Translations under genes and position numbers: made by a program
The notes under the pieces: model-generated
Databases searched by the model: none
What the model was told of the DNA's origin: nothing
Seen by the model: only the letters and a program-made list of their open reading frames with translations
Part shown: in pieces, positions 24,231 to 35,085 of the stretch
Layout of the letters: every line of letters starts with the position of its first letter
Position numbering within the stretch: position 1 is the first letter of the stretch
NCBI RefSeq assembly: GCF_018343515.1
Contig: NZ_JAGYPD010000002.1
Location: forward strand, 186,001-250,000
Reading direction: 5' to 3'
DNA: 64,000 nucleotides
Source of the DNA: Bacillus sp. FJAT-50079
GTDB lineage: Bacteria > Bacillota > Bacilli > Bacillales > Bacillaceae_C

Positions 24231-25253
24231 TCATATGCTAGATGCGGAAATATTTAAAGCCGTTGATTCACGTTCAATTAGTTCAACTGGTAGCGTAATA
24301 ATACTATTCTTGTAAGACTGATTTTGTTCAATCGATTCAATTAGCTTTTGAGCAGCTTGTTGCCCTAGTAGTTCTTTATTTTGGTTAATTGAAGTAATCG
24401 ATGCATATTTAACCATGCTAATATTATCATATCCTACAATTTTCACATCTTCAGGGACCTTTAACTTGCGTTCATTTAGAGCTAATAGCGCTCCATATGC
24501 TAGCCAATCAGTCGTTGCAAAAATCCCATCATATTTAAATTCATCATTATTAAGTAAAAGTTCAATTGCATTTTTCGCAATATCAATACCCACTTCTACT
24601 TTTAAAATATTCTTTTCTTTAAATGTTCGATTTTTTTCGGAGAGTGCTTGAATAAAACCTTTTACCCGGTCTTCTGTTGTAAAAGCATCACGATAATCTC
24701 GAATGAGAAGAATGTTATTACATCCTTTTGATACTAATTCATTTCCCGCTAAATATCCGCCTTGAACATTATCTGAAGTTACGATCGTCACTTGGTGCTT
24801 TTTCGGCTTTCGATCAATACAAACGATTGGTAACCTCGTTTTTTCTTGTAACAACTGATCACTACCTGATAAATAGATTAAACCGTCAACGCCTTTAATT
24901 TCTAGTTCTCGAAAATATTGGAGCTCTTTATTTTCATTCTCTGCTGAATTACAAATAAATACTGAATATCCTCTCGGATCACAATAGTTTTCAATCGCTA
25001 ATACAATTTTCGCAAAGAACTCATTTGTAATATCAGGAACGAGCACACCAATAGTTTTTGATTTACTCGTTCGTAAACTTTTAGCAACAGCATTCGGACG
25101 GTAATCATATTCCTCGACAATCTTAAGCACCTTTTTTCTCGTATCTTCAGAAAATCTACCGTTATTATTTAGCACTTTTGATACTGTTGCACTTGATACA
25201 CCAGCTAGATTAGCGATTTGCTTAATCGTTACTTTTCTGCCCATGATCATCAT
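24231..25253 (-). CDS. LacI-family regulator of the allose operon
   Basis: A 340-residue LacI/GalR repressor: helix-turn-helix TIKQIANLAGVSSATVSKVL (about residues 8-27), hinge RPNAVAKSLRTSK, then a periplasmic-binding-like sugar domain (IGVLVPDITNEFFAKIV, FATTDWLAYGALLAL). It is the last gene of the alsBACEK cluster. LacI proteins bind palindromes with a central CG, and three such sites (core TTAATCGATTAA) precede alsB, so it very likely represses this operon and is relieved by the sugar or its phosphate. E. coli controls als with an RpiR-type AlsR instead. The start may be any of three close ATG codons. Confidence 0.88.
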   Translation of the reverse strand: MMIMGRKVTIKQIANLAGVSSATVSKVLNNNGRFSEDTRKKVLKIVEEYDYRPNAVAKSLRTSKSKTIGVLVPDITNEFFAKIVLAIENYCDPRGYSVFICNSAENENKELQYFRELEIKGVDGLIYLSGSDQLLQEKTRLPIVCIDRKPKKHQVTIVTSDNVQGGYLAGNELVSKGCNNILLIRDYRDAFTTEDRVKGFIQALSEKNRTFKEKNILKVEVGIDIAKNAIELLLNNDEFKYDGIFATTDWLAYGALLALNERKLKVPEDVKIVGYDNISMVKYASITSINQNKELLGQQAAQKLIESIEQNQSYKNSIITLPVELIERESTALNISASSI

Positions 25254-25304
25254 GCCTCATCACTGTAATCTTTTTACTTTACTATACTACACTTTACAGT
25301 AGAC

Positions 25305-26222
25305 TTACATCTTTAACAGATCATAAATGTGACTTGCTGCTCCGAGAACACCAGCAGCATTTACATCTTCGGCATATTCAATCACTAAGCCTTCCGCTGG
25401 AAATGGTCTTCGGCATGATTGACGTATTTTGTCCTCGAGTTTTTGCCGGGGGAAATCATCCATACCAATGACCCCACCGCCAATAATGATAAGATCAGGA
25501 TCAAAAATATTTGCCTCCGTGGCAATTGGGACAGAAAGTGCTTGAATAAAATCATCGATAATTGGGTGATCACTATATTTTGTGAAGATTTCATGAAACG
25601 CTACATCTTGAAAGTATTTTTGATGAAGAGTAACTAACCTCTTTCCTGAAGCAATATTTTCTAGACAGCCAACATTTCCACAATCGCATACATCCATATT
25701 TTGATAAATTGGTATATGACCTAATTCGGCAGCGGCGCCATTTTTACCTCGTAAAAATTGGCCATTAATATAGATGGAATTACCAAATCCAGTCCCAATA
25801 TATAAGCCAATAATAACTTTTTCTTTTGATATATTTCTTTTAGCGATTTCATATTGCAGCAAATGATTGACATCATTATCAATATATATTGGTATGTTTA
25901 AAAAGTTTTCCAATGGATCGACGATATTTACATTTGCTAGTGACTCCATACTCGTCGTCGTGTAAATTCGTTTTTTATCTCGGCTTACGACGGAAGGAAA
26001 ACCTAGACCGATCGCAAGGATTCGGTCATTTTGAATATTGGTTTGTATATAGTTAACTAAGAAATTTTGTAACGATGCAATCGGTTCTTTTTCATCGATA
26101 ACATCGACTGTTTTTTTCTTTAAAAAATAATGAAGTGTACCATCAGGGGTAACCGCACCAATACGTGTATGCGTCCCACCAATATCAACCCCGATGACAT
26201 ACGTTTTACTCTTATTATCCAT
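25305..26222 (-). CDS. alsK: ROK-family sugar kinase, probable D-allose kinase
   Basis: A 305-residue ROK kinase. The phosphate-binding start is IGVDIGGTHTRIG (about residues 10-22), the catalytic region is IYIDNDVNH, and the zinc motif is GHIPIY...CDCGNVGCLE (about 165-185). Next to alsE and the als transporter it should phosphorylate D-allose to allose 6-phosphate. Some ROK kinases are loose in specificity, so the sugar is inferred from context. GGGGAA precedes the ATG. Confidence 0.85.
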   Translation of the reverse strand: MDNKSKTYVIGVDIGGTHTRIGAVTPDGTLHYFLKKKTVDVIDEKEPIASLQNFLVNYIQTNIQNDRILAIGLGFPSVVSRDKKRIYTTTSMESLANVNIVDPLENFLNIPIYIDNDVNHLLQYEIAKRNISKEKVIIGLYIGTGFGNSIYINGQFLRGKNGAAAELGHIPIYQNMDVCDCGNVGCLENIASGKRLVTLHQKYFQDVAFHEIFTKYSDHPIIDDFIQALSVPIATEANIFDPDLIIIGGGVIGMDDFPRQKLEDKIRQSCRRPFPAEGLVIEYAEDVNAAGVLGAASHIYDLLKM

Positions 26223-26279
26223 GATCTAGATTCCCCTCTTTATATGCTTCATCGTAGGAGATGAGAGGCGCTTGCCTGA

Positions 26280-26957
26280 TTATGATATACCTACTTCTGT
26301 TTTAAATGTATCGGTCATCATATCCCATGCTTGATTCAAATCATCATTAAGACTGAATAAACCAGAAGTTCCAACAATTAATACCTCTGCTCCTGCATCC
26401 ACAAGCTGTTTAAACGTATTCTTATTACATGAGCCATCGATCGTAATCAAATAGTTATAACCATATTTTTCTTTCCATTCTTTGGCCTTTTTAATTTTAT
26501 CAAGCATTTCTGGAATGTATTTTTGACCGGCAAAGCCTGGGTCAACAGTCATAATCGTTAGTTTATCAACATGATGGATATATGTTTCGATCGCTTCGAT
26601 CGGTGTTTCAGGATTTAATACGACACCTAATTTCCGGCCTCTTCCTTTTATCTTTTGCATCTCGCGAAATGCTTTGCCATTAATCGTTTCTGCATGGAGA
26701 CTAATATAATCTGCCCCAGCATCAATCGTCATATCGACAAAGTCTTCTGGATTTTTGACCATTAAATGTGCATCAATCGGTATTTTAGAAATCTTTTTTA
26801 ACTGTTCAATAAAAAATGGGGAAAGAGTAATATTTTTCACAAAGTGGCCATCCATAATATCTACATGATAAAAATCGGCTCTTTCGTTTAATACGTCTAC
26901 TTGTTCTTTAAACTTCGTCAGATCCATACACATTAACGATGGTGAAAATTTTTGCAT
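26280..26957 (-). CDS. alsE: D-allulose-6-phosphate 3-epimerase
   Basis: A 225-residue TIM-barrel epimerase of the ribulose-phosphate 3-epimerase family. It matches E. coli AlsE closely: SPSLMCMDL, DIMDGHFVKNITLSPFF, HAETINGKAF, LNPETPIEA, TVDPGFAGQ and IDGSCN are all present. The catalytic Asp pair (DIMDG and IDGS) and the metal histidines are intact. It converts D-allulose 6-phosphate to D-fructose 6-phosphate, feeding glycolysis. A step from allose 6-phosphate to allulose 6-phosphate (RpiB type) is needed, and no such gene is in the window. Confidence 0.92.
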   Translation of the reverse strand: MQKFSPSLMCMDLTKFKEQVDVLNERADFYHVDIMDGHFVKNITLSPFFIEQLKKISKIPIDAHLMVKNPEDFVDMTIDAGADYISLHAETINGKAFREMQKIKGRGRKLGVVLNPETPIEAIETYIHHVDKLTIMTVDPGFAGQKYIPEMLDKIKKAKEWKEKYGYNYLITIDGSCNKNTFKQLVDAGAEVLIVGTSGLFSLNDDLNQAWDMMTDTFKTEVGIS

Positions 26958-26987
26958 TGTCTATCAACCTTCCTGTTTCATAATCTT

Positions 26988-27935
26988 CTATTCTTTCTTC
27001 CCACCAAACAATCGGTCTAATGATACCGCTCCAATGATCAATGATCCCATTACAATTTGTTGGTAGTAAGTAGAAACGTTCAAAATGTTTAATCCGTTAT
27101 TAATAACACCGATAATAAGTGCCCCCATAACGACACCGTAAATTTTACCTTTGCCTCCAAAGAAACTTGTTCCACCGATAATAGCTGCTGCAATTGCAAA
27201 CAGTTCAAAACCAGTTCCAGCAAGTGGTTCTGCTGCTCCTAAACGTGCGGTTAGAACAACCCCTGCTATCCCGGCACAAACTCCAGAAATGATGAATACA
27301 ACAATTTTATGGAGGTTAATATTGATTCCAGAGAACCAAGCAGCTTGTTCATTCCCACCAAGAGCATAAATATTTCTTCCCATTTTCGTTTTATTCGTTA
27401 CAAAAGTAAGGACTAAAGCTAAAACGATGGCGATAATGACCGGTATCGGAATGATCCAAATCCAACCGGCAACACCTTGTGTAAACTCAGTTGGTAAACC
27501 GTAAACAGGACGCGCATCGGAAATAATTAATGTTAGTCCTCTAAAAATTGATAAGGTACCTAATGTAATAATAAACGGGTGTAAATTGGTTTTTACAACT
27601 AAAAATCCATTAATAAATCCTAATAACGCACCAACAGCAATTCCCCCGATTAGTATCGCTAAAATAACAGGCACACCGGCAACAAGTAATTTTGCTGTAA
27701 TCATTCCAGTTAAAGCCATAATTGAGCCAACTGAAAGGTCAATTCCTGCTATTAAAATGGTAAAGAATTCACCAGCACCAACAATAATATTAATCGAACT
27801 TTGTAGGATGACTTGTGTTAAATTCGATACCGTAAAAAAATATTTTGGTGAGAGGATTCCAAGAACAAGGATAATTAATACTAATATTCCGAATGTCCCA
27901 AATTTCTCCCAGATTTTATTGAATTTTTTTTGCAT
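26988..27935 (-). CDS. alsC: D-allose ABC transporter permease
   Basis: A 315-residue RbsC/AlsC-type permease with about 9-10 helices. Conserved stretches include AGIDLSVGSIMALTGM, IITLGTLSIFRGL and GGTSFFGGKGKI, the last near the cytoplasmic loop that contacts the ATPase. It forms the membrane channel of the sugar importer. GGAGAGGGAAG precedes the ATG. It lies 13 bases after alsA. Confidence 0.9.
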   Translation of the reverse strand: MQKKFNKIWEKFGTFGILVLIILVLGILSPKYFFTVSNLTQVILQSSINIIVGAGEFFTILIAGIDLSVGSIMALTGMITAKLLVAGVPVILAILIGGIAVGALLGFINGFLVVKTNLHPFIITLGTLSIFRGLTLIISDARPVYGLPTEFTQGVAGWIWIIPIPVIIAIVLALVLTFVTNKTKMGRNIYALGGNEQAAWFSGININLHKIVVFIISGVCAGIAGVVLTARLGAAEPLAGTGFELFAIAAAIIGGTSFFGGKGKIYGVVMGALIIGVINNGLNILNVSTYYQQIVMGSLIIGAVSLDRLFGGKKE

Positions 27936-27948
27936 GTCTTCCCTCTCC

Positions 27949-29463
27949 TTAAGATGTAGCTAACGCCATAATTTTCTCTTCGGTTGCTTCGTCACTCATT
28001 AAGATGCCGTTAAGTCTCCCTTCATGAAACACAGCAATCCGATCACAAATCGCTAATAATTCTGGAAGCTCAGAAGATACGACTAATACACCTTTATCTT
28101 TTTCGGCTAACTCGCGCATAATTTTATAAATCTCACTTTTTGCTCCCACGTCAATTCCTCTAGTTGGTTCGTCAAATATGAATAAATTAGAATCTGCCGC
28201 CAACCATCTGCCAATAATTACTTTTTGCTGGTTCCCACCTGATAACTCAGTAATATTTTGATTAACAGATGAACATCTTACAGATAAATTCTCCTTTTGC
28301 CGCTCAGCCCAAATCAGCTCTTGCTTACGGTTCACTAAACCAGACAATCCACCAAGTTTTGTATCGTTTAGTAATTTGGAAATCGACACATTTCTCCAAA
28401 TTTCAAAGTTAGGGAAAAAGCCTGTTTCTCTTCTATTTTCAGTAATATAAGCAATTTTATTTTTCACTGCTTCATACGGATTTTTCAATTTTAGTGACTT
28501 ACCATTTAAAATAACTTCTCCTTTTTTAATTGGTTCGGAACCAACAATCGCATCCATTAATTCGGTACGTCCTGAGCCAATTAAACCAGCAAAACCTAAA
28601 ATTTCTCCTTTTTTTAGTTGAAAACTAATATCTTGTACTTTTTCATCTTTTCTCGTTAAGTGTTTTACTTCAAAAATGATTGGAGCGTGTTCAGAATCAA
28701 ACTGTTGACTACCTTGATATCTCGATTGAAGCTCACGACCAACCATTAGTTTTACCATTTCTTCTGTCGGTGTTGTAGCTATATCCTTTGTCGCGACAAA
28801 TTTTCCATCTTTTAAAATCGTAATTCGATCACCAATAATTTTAATTTCTTTTAACTTATGAGAAATATAGACAATGCCAACGCCTTCGCTTTTTAACTGT
28901 CTCATAATAGTAAATAGTTTCTCAATTTCACCATCGGTTAGAGACGATGTAGGCTCATCCATAATTAGAACTTTCGTATCTGCCGCAAGTGCCTTCGCAA
29001 TTTCTACTTGTTGTTTTTCAGAAATAGATAATTGACTAACTAGCTCATCAGGTTTGCGATTTAAACCAACACGCAGTAAAAGTTGTTCCGTCGTTTTCTT
29101 CATTAAATCATAGTCTACGATTGATATTCCGAAAGCCTTCTTTGTCGGGATTTTCCCGACAAAGATGTTCTCGGCAATCGATAAATCATCAATTACACTT
29201 AATTCTTGATATATAATACCAATCCCATTTTCCGCAGCCTCTTTTGGAGATAGTTGTGTAAACTCTTTATCACGAATGGTCATCTTTCCATCAGTCGGTT
29301 CATACACACCACATAGTATTTTCATCAACGTGGATTTTCCCGCACCATTTTCCCCTAACAACACATGGACTTCACCAGGTAATAGATTGAAATCTACATC
29401 TTGCAATGCGGGAATTCCGGAAAATTCTTTTGTGATTTTTTCCATTTTCACCATGTATTCCAT
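27949..29463 (-). CDS. alsA: D-allose ABC transporter ATP-binding protein
   Basis: A 504-residue double ABC ATPase typical of ribose/allose-type importers. The first cassette has GENGAGKST, LSISEKQQVEIAKAL and LIMDEPTSSL. The second has a divergent P-loop (GLIGSGRTE), LSGGNQQKVIIGRWL and IFDEPTRGIDVG, as is usual in this family where only the first site is fully catalytic. The frame opens with GTG 29472; AGGAAGTG fits ATG 29463. It lies between alsB and alsC. Confidence 0.9.
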   Translation of the reverse strand: MEYMVKMEKITKEFSGIPALQDVDFNLLPGEVHVLLGENGAGKSTLMKILCGVYEPTDGKMTIRDKEFTQLSPKEAAENGIGIIYQELSVIDDLSIAENIFVGKIPTKKAFGISIVDYDLMKKTTEQLLLRVGLNRKPDELVSQLSISEKQQVEIAKALAADTKVLIMDEPTSSLTDGEIEKLFTIMRQLKSEGVGIVYISHKLKEIKIIGDRITILKDGKFVATKDIATTPTEEMVKLMVGRELQSRYQGSQQFDSEHAPIIFEVKHLTRKDEKVQDISFQLKKGEILGFAGLIGSGRTELMDAIVGSEPIKKGEVILNGKSLKLKNPYEAVKNKIAYITENRRETGFFPNFEIWRNVSISKLLNDTKLGGLSGLVNRKQELIWAERQKENLSVRCSSVNQNITELSGGNQQKVIIGRWLAADSNLFIFDEPTRGIDVGAKSEIYKIMRELAEKDKGVLVVSSELPELLAICDRIAVFHEGRLNGILMSDEATEEKIMALATS

Positions 29464-29493
29464 GTTAGACACTTCCTAAACTCGTATTTCGGA

Positions 29494-30477
29494 TTATTCG
29501 TTCACTATATATGATGGAACGGTTACAAACTCTGCTTCTTCATCAACGGAGATTATTTTTCCTTCCTTAATCGCTTTTACTAATAATCTTAAGCTCTCTT
29601 TACCAATTTCCGCTGAATCTTGAGCAATTGTAGCTGTTAATTCGCCAGCTTTGACAGAGTCAATTGCTTCAGGGGCGCCGTCTGTTCCAACGACAATAAT
29701 TTGATCTTTTTTACCAGCATTAACAACAGCTTGCTGAGCACCTAATGCCATCGTATCGTTCGCAGCGTAAATCGCTTTCAAATCAGGATATCTTTGAATC
29801 ATGTTTGTTACTACGTCTAGCGCTTTGTTACGATCCCAGTCAGCTGGCTGACTTGCAACTAGTTCGATTCCTTCCGTTGCATCGAATACACTTTTAGCAC
29901 CATTTTTTCTCGCTTCACCAGACGCGTTTCCTGCTTTTCCTTCAACGATTGCAACTTGTCCACCTTGAATCGTTTCGACAATAAATTTACCAGCTTGTTC
30001 GCCAACTTTTTCATTATCTGTCGTTACAAATGCGTTTACATTCCCACCCGCACTATTTAACTCTTCCATATCTACTCTTTCGTCAATATTAACCGTTGGA
30101 ATCCCTTTTTTATGTGCATTAACAACTTGAGGGATAAGGTTAACTGGTGATAATGGGGCAAAGCCAATGCCGTCATAGTCTTTATTCAAAAGGTCCTCAA
30201 ACATTCTTAGCTGCCCTTGTGAATCTTCTTCAGATTGTGCCGCCAATATTTCGACTTTTACACCAAGAGCTTCCGCTTCTTCCTTAATCCCTTCTTCCAT
30301 TGTTGTCCAGAATGGATTAGATAACGTTTTCAAAATCATTGCTACTTTAATTTCTTCATTGTCGCCTTTTGCTTCCTCTTTTCCACTTGTTTCCGTGCCT
30401 GCTGGCCCACTATTACAACCCGCTAACAACACAATACTTAATACGAATGTCATTACAGAAAATAATATTTTTCTCAT
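29494..30477 (-). CDS. alsB: D-allose-binding lipoprotein
   Basis: A 327-residue periplasmic-binding-protein-like lipoprotein. Signal peptide with lipobox LLAGC (Cys at residue 21), a flexible Gly/Glu/Lys linker, then a ribose-binding-type fold (VAMILKTLSNPFWTTMEEG, YAANDTMALGAQQAV). It captures the sugar outside the membrane for AlsC/AlsA. It is the first gene of the operon, with a 540-base regulatory region upstream holding three palindromic operators and a possible cre site. Confidence 0.9.
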   Translation of the reverse strand: MRKILFSVMTFVLSIVLLAGCNSGPAGTETSGKEEAKGDNEEIKVAMILKTLSNPFWTTMEEGIKEEAEALGVKVEILAAQSEEDSQGQLRMFEDLLNKDYDGIGFAPLSPVNLIPQVVNAHKKGIPTVNIDERVDMEELNSAGGNVNAFVTTDNEKVGEQAGKFIVETIQGGQVAIVEGKAGNASGEARKNGAKSVFDATEGIELVASQPADWDRNKALDVVTNMIQRYPDLKAIYAANDTMALGAQQAVVNAGKKDQIIVVGTDGAPEAIDSVKAGELTATIAQDSAEIGKESLRLLVKAIKEGKIISVDEEAEFVTVPSYIVNE

Positions 30478-30621
30478 CTTTTATACCCCTTTTTTGATAG
30501 ATTCATAATTAAGTTAGAGCAATCTTATAATGAATATTATGATTCGTTAACCTAGTCCTACTCACCTCCTTTAATTAGGGGACGCTGTGCCAAATGGTGA
30601 CGCTTTCTTAAAAAGCGTAAT

Positions 30622-30641
30622 TTGGTTAATCGATTAACCAA
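30622..30641. promoter_or_regulatory. LacI-family operator 1 of the allose operon
   Basis: Perfect 20-bp palindrome TTGGTTAATCGATTAACCAA with the central CG typical of LacI/GalR binding, 145 bases upstream of alsB. Confidence 0.85.
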
Positions 30642-30708
30642 TTGGGTTATGTGCAACATTTTAAAAACTTAATACTTAACATAAAAGTTTTTCCGCTTAA
30701 TTACACAT

Positions 30709-30723
30709 TGTAAAACGCTTACA
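30709..30723. promoter_or_regulatory. Possible catabolite-responsive element (cre)
   Basis: TGTAAAACGCTTACA has the cre right half and a palindromic outline, with one extra A in the left half compared with the CcpA consensus. CcpA repression would suit a sugar operon. Confidence 0.45.
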
Positions 30724-30770
30724 CAGAAACCATTGGTTTTATCGACTATTTCTCCATACGTTATTTAGCT

Positions 30771-30794
30771 ATAAGGTTAATCGATTAACCTTAT
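30771..30794. promoter_or_regulatory. LacI-family operator 2 of the allose operon
   Basis: A perfect 24-bp palindrome around core GGTTAATCGATTAACC. Confidence 0.85.
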
Positions 30795-30824
30795 GTAGTA
30801 AACTATATATTATAGACTTTAGTA

Positions 30825-30842
30825 TGATTAATCGATTAACCA
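30825..30842. promoter_or_regulatory. LacI-family operator 3 of the allose operon
   Basis: TGATTAATCGATTAACCA, the same core with one asymmetric base, centred 51 bases from operator 2. Confidence 0.75.
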
Positions 30843-30998
30843 ATCTCTTAGTTAGGATATTAATTCATTTATGTTTCGTTGTCAATAGATTATTAAATTA
30901 ATATTTTTTATTTTATAGAAAATTATTAATTTAATAGAAAATAAGTTCCAAACGTATAGATAGACTTGATTATTAATTTTTCATTCTTCCTAAAATAA

Positions 30999-31033
30999 GC
31001 TTAGCCGTCTCGATTAAATTGAGACGGCTAAGC
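30999..31033 (-). terminator. Terminator of the arginine operon
   Basis: GCTTAGCCGTCTC (30999-31011) pairs perfectly with 31021-31033. On the - strand it is followed by TTATTTT, just after argF. Confidence 0.85.
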
Positions 31034-31039
31034 TAGACC

Positions 31040-31984
31040 CTATTCCATCAAAGCAACCATCAATGCTTTTTGTACATGCATGCGATTTTCCGCTTCTTCA
31101 AACACGTATGATTGTGGGCCATCAATCACTTCTGCTGTTACTTCTTCGCCTCTTTTAGCAGGGAGGCAATGTAAAAAGATCGCACCTTCGGCAGCAAAGC
31201 TCATTAGCTCGCTATTTACTTGGTATGGTTGGAAGGCTTTTATTCTTACTTCTGCTTCCTCTTCCCAGCCCATACTCGTCCAGACATCTGTGTAAACGGC
31301 GTCGGCATTAGCGACAGCCTCTTGTGGGCTGTTAGTTACTTCGATTTTGGCTCCTGTTTGCTTCGCGATTTCTTTCGCTTTTTCTACGACTTCTGCTTTT
31401 GGCTCATATCCTTTTGGAACAGCGACAGAACAATCGACACCTGTTTTTGCACAGCCGAGCATTAACGAATGGGCCACATTGTTTCCGTCACCGACATAGG
31501 CTAATTTTGTTCCGGCTAGTGTGCCTTTCACCTCATATAATGTGAGTAAATCCGCTAAAGCTTGGCAAGGGTGATAATCATCGGTTAAGCCGTTGATGAC
31601 AGGAACGGCGGAGTTTGCAGCCAATTGCTCAACTCCTTCATGACTATACGCGCGAATCATAATTCCATCAACATAACGCGACAATACTTTTGCCGTATCC
31701 TCGATTGTTTCGCCTCTGCCAATTTGAATATCATCACGACTTAAAAAGAGGGCATGCCCGCCTAATTGGTTCATTCCGACTTCAAATGATACACGTGTTC
31801 TCGTTGACGATTTTTCAAAGATCATCGCAAGCGTTTTTCCTTTTAAATAATGATGAGCTTCGCCTGCTTTGTTCATTTGCTTCAGTTTTTTAGCGAAATT
31901 TAATATATTCATAATTTCTTCTGTTGAAAGGTCCATTAATGTAAGCAAATGCTTGCCTTTCAAGCTCGTCATTATCGTTTCCAT
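31040..31984 (-). CDS. argF: Ornithine carbamoyltransferase
   Basis: A 314-residue enzyme joining carbamoyl phosphate and ornithine to citrulline. The carbamoyl-phosphate motif is [11 protein letters not shown], with [11 protein letters not shown] and the ornithine motif [11 protein letters not shown] near the C-terminus. The frame opens at 32023, but AAAGGTGATC precedes ATG 31984 and this start ([16 protein letters not shown]) matches the B. subtilis N-terminus. The start lies inside the last codons of carB (13-base overlap), so translation is probably coupled. Last gene of the arginine operon. Confidence 0.92.
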   Translation of the reverse strand: METIMTSLKGKHLLTLMDLSTEEIMNILNFAKKLKQMNKAGEAHHYLKGKTLAMIFEKSSTRTRVSFEVGMNQLGGHALFLSRDDIQIGRGETIEDTAKVLSRYVDGIMIRAYSHEGVEQLAANSAVPVINGLTDDYHPCQALADLLTLYEVKGTLAGTKLAYVGDGNNVAHSLMLGCAKTGVDCSVAVPKGYEPKAEVVEKAKEIAKQTGAKIEVTNSPQEAVANADAVYTDVWTSMGWEEEAEVRIKAFQPYQVNSELMSFAAEGAIFLHCLPAKRGEEVTAEVIDGPQSYVFEEAENRMHVQKALMVALME

Positions 31985-34900
31985 TCGATCACCTTTTCCT
32001 TTTTTACGACTTCCTGTTGCCACTCTTGGAGTGATTGTGGACTGCTATGTTGTTCATTCCATGCTGCTAAAAAGACGCGTAGCGTATCTAATTCTGTTAT
32101 GACGTTTAGTTGTGCAGCAGATGCCATTTTTCTTAGCTCGCTTGATCCATTGATACTGATGAGAAGGGCGTGGCGATGTTGTTTTGCCCATTCGGAAAAT
32201 GCCAACTCTTCATTATATTTAACATAAGCGATGTTGTATTCGAAAAGCAAGTCTAATAGGACTTGTGATTGATCACCATCAATTAAAGCAGTTAGCTCGT
32301 TTTTATGAGCGACTTGGTTATTCCATTTGATCGCTTTAGCAAGCGCTTCTTCATAATGTTGACCAAATGCGATCAATTCTCCCGTCGATTTCATTTCAGG
32401 TGTGAGGAGCGGATCTACACCTTCCAATTTTCCAGTTGAGAATATCGGGTTTTTAACTGCGTAATAAGTCGGATTAATTTCGAATTTTTTCACTTCGCTA
32501 GCGTTTGTTAGGATTTGAATGCATTCGTCAATTAAATTGATTCCTGTAATTTTACTAATGATTGGAACCGTTCGTGATGCTCGCGGATTCACTTCGAGCA
32601 CATATACTTGCCCTTCATAAATGACAAACTGAACATTAAAGATTCCTTTAAATTGCAGTTCCTCCGCCATTTGCTTCGCATATTGATGTGCGGTTTCCAT
32701 ATGATTAGCAGCAATCGTTACAGGCGGTGTTACAGCCATACTGTCTCCGGAGTGGACGCCTGCTTTTTCAATATGCTCAAAATATCCTGGGATAAAAATG
32801 TCGTTCCCATCTGACAGTACATCGATTTCCATTTCAGATCCACGATAGTAAGCATCGACCAGCACAGGATACTGAACTTGCGGTAGATATTCCCTTAAGT
32901 CAGTTTCATTTTGAATAATAATCATGCCTTGACCACCGATCACGTACGACGGACGCAATAAGAGCGGATAACCAATTTCGCTTACTTTTTCAAATAAATC
33001 GGCTTCATCGATTGCTGTTACACCAGGGATATGCGGGATATTTAACTGCTGAAGCAAGGAATAAAAACGTTCGCGATCTTCAACGATATCGATTTGATCT
33101 TGTGTAATCCCGAGTAACGGAATGCCGTTTTCCTCTAAATCCTTCGCTAAATTAATCGCGGTTTGCCCGCCGAATTGTACAATGACGCCGTCTGGTTTTT
33201 CATGATCTAATATGTTTAATACATCTTCCGTACGCAATGGTTCAAAATAGAGTCGATCAGCAATTGAAAAGTCTGTACTCACCGTTCCAGGGTTATTATT
33301 AATCATGATCGTTTCATAGCCAGCCTTTTTCAATGCGAGCGTTCCTTGTACCGTGCAATAATCAAATTCAATTCCTTGGCCAATACGAATCGGACCAGAT
33401 CCAATCATAACTATTTTCGGCTTTTCTGTTTCGATCACTTCATCGCCTTCCGCTGCCCATGTTGAATAAAAATAAGGTGTTTTTGCGGCGAATTCCCCAG
33501 CACATGAATCAACCATATGATATACCGGTGCAAGATCGGCCTCTTTTAATTTCTGGCGAAGCGTCTTTAATGGTACTTCCCATGTTTTCGCTAGCCATTC
33601 GTCGGAAAATCCGTTATTTTTCAGCTGGGATAGAAGACTTGGCGAAACCGCATCGATCGTTGCTTTTTTCGCTTCATGCTCCATTTCGATCAATCCTTCA
33701 ACTTGCTTTAGGAAAAATAGTTGAATTTTCGTTTCGTCATGAATGTCTTGAATCAATACACCTCGTCGCAACAATTCTAGGATCGAAAAGAAACGACGAT
33801 CATCAGGCAATAAGACGGAATGCCATAATTGTTCATCAGTTAGAGCTGATATTTCTGGCATTTCCAATCCGATCGTTTTTAATTCCAATGATCGTACCGC
33901 TTTTTGCAAGGCAGCCGGTAAATTGCGTTCAATCGCCATAATTTCCCCGGTCGCTTTCATTTGCGTACCGAGCTTTCGATTCGCACCGTAAAACTTATCA
34001 AACGGCCAACGCGGCATTTTCACAACCGTGTAATCGACAACAGGTTCAAAGCTGGCAAATGTACTACCTGTGACAGGGTTGATCAATTCGTGGAGTAAAT
34101 AGCCCATGCTTAGTTTAGTTGCAATTTTCGCAATCGGATAGCCGACAGCTTTCGACGCCAATGCAGATGAACGACTTAATCTTGGGTTTACTTCAATGAG
34201 ATAATATTGCGAGCTATGAGGATCTTGCGCAAACTGAATATTGCAGCCCCCGATAATTTTTAATGCACGAATAATTTTCACAGCGGATGTGTAAAGGGCT
34301 TCAAACTCCTTGTCGCTTAGAGATTGTTGCGGGGCAATCACAATCGAGTCTCCTGTATGTACACCGACAGGATCAAAGTTTTCCATGCTGCAAATTGCGA
34401 TACACGTATCATTTTCGTCTCTCATCATTTCAAATTCTAGCTCTTTACATCCAGCAATGCTTTTCTCAATTAAGCATTGGGTAATCGGACTTGCTTCAAG
34501 TCCTTGGGCAACGACGCGAATTAAATCTTCTGTCGTATCGACAATCCCACCGCCACCGCCGCCAAGCGTATACGCGGGTCTAACGATGACAGGGAAACCT
34601 GTTTGCTCAGCAAACTTGACCGCTTCCTCTACCGTATGAATAATTTCACTTTCAGGAACCGGCTCGCCTAATTCATGCATGAGAGCACGAAATGCTTCGC
34701 GATCCTCTCCTTGAATAATCGATTCTGGCGTTGTACCCATTACTTCGACTTGAAGATCTTGTAAAATACCTCGTTGATACAGTTCAACGGTTAAGTTTAA
34801 TCCCGTTTGCCCTCCAACTGTTCCTAGAATGCCATCGGGTTGTTCTTTTTTAATAATTTCCGTAATGCTTTCTACTGTGAGTGGTTCAAAATAAACGGTA

Positions 34901-35085
34901 TCAGCAAATTGTTCGTCGGTCATGATCGTCGCTGGATTATTATTCACTAATACGACTTCACAGCCTTCTTCCTTTAAGGCGATACATGCTTGTGTACCGG
35001 CATAATCAAACTCTGCCGCTTGACCGATCACAATCGGCCCTGAACCAATCACTAACACTTTTTTGATCTTATTTCGTTTAGGCAT
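31972..35085 (-). CDS. carB: Carbamoyl-phosphate synthase large subunit, arginine operon
   Basis: A 1037-residue enzyme with two ATP-grasp halves. The first has the conserved [20 protein letters not shown] and [12 protein letters not shown]; the second has [20 protein letters not shown] and [13 protein letters not shown]-terminal MGS-like allosteric domain completes it. It makes carbamoyl phosphate from bicarbonate, ATP and ammonia passed from CarA. AAAGGAG nine bases upstream fits ATG 35085 rather than GTG 35091. It overlaps the end of carA by 8 bases. With CarA altered (see 35078), this enzyme may run mainly on free ammonia. Confidence 0.92.
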   Translation of the reverse strand: MPKRNKIKKVLVIGSGPIVIGQAAEFDYAGTQACIALKEEGCEVVLVNNNPATIMTDEQFADTVYFEPLTVESITEIIKKEQPDGILGTVGGQTGLNLTVELYQRGILQDLQVEVMGTTPESIIQGEDREAFRALMHELGEPVPESEIIHTVEEAVKFAEQTGFPVIVRPAYTLGGGGGGIVDTTEDLIRVVAQGLEASPITQCLIEKSIAGCKELEFEMMRDENDTCIAICSMENFDPVGVHTGDSIVIAPQQSLSDKEFEALYTSAVKIIRALKIIGGCNIQFAQDPHSSQYYLIEVNPRLSRSSALASKAVGYPIAKIATKLSMGYLLHELINPVTGSTFASFEPVVDYTVVKMPRWPFDKFYGANRKLGTQMKATGEIMAIERNLPAALQKAVRSLELKTIGLEMPEISALTDEQLWHSVLLPDDRRFFSILELLRRGVLIQDIHDETKIQLFFLKQVEGLIEMEHEAKKATIDAVSPSLLSQLKNNGFSDEWLAKTWEVPLKTLRQKLKEADLAPVYHMVDSCAGEFAAKTPYFYSTWAAEGDEVIETEKPKIVMIGSGPIRIGQGIEFDYCTVQGTLALKKAGYETIMINNNPGTVSTDFSIADRLYFEPLRTEDVLNILDHEKPDGVIVQFGGQTAINLAKDLEENGIPLLGITQDQIDIVEDRERFYSLLQQLNIPHIPGVTAIDEADLFEKVSEIGYPLLLRPSYVIGGQGMIIIQNETDLREYLPQVQYPVLVDAYYRGSEMEIDVLSDGNDIFIPGYFEHIEKAGVHSGDSMAVTPPVTIAANHMETAHQYAKQMAEELQFKGIFNVQFVIYEGQVYVLEVNPRASRTVPIISKITGINLIDECIQILTNASEVKKFEINPTYYAVKNPIFSTGKLEGVDPLLTPEMKSTGELIAFGQHYEEALAKAIKWNNQVAHKNELTALIDGDQSQVLLDLLFEYNIAYVKYNEELAFSEWAKQHRHALLISINGSSELRKMASAAQLNVITELDTLRVFLAAWNEQHSSPQSLQEWQQEVVKKEKVIEWKR

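Noticed and set aside
33459-33941. 160-codon ORF opposite carB
   Set aside because: It lies fully inside carB on the other strand; composition mirrors the coding strand and there is no ribosome site.
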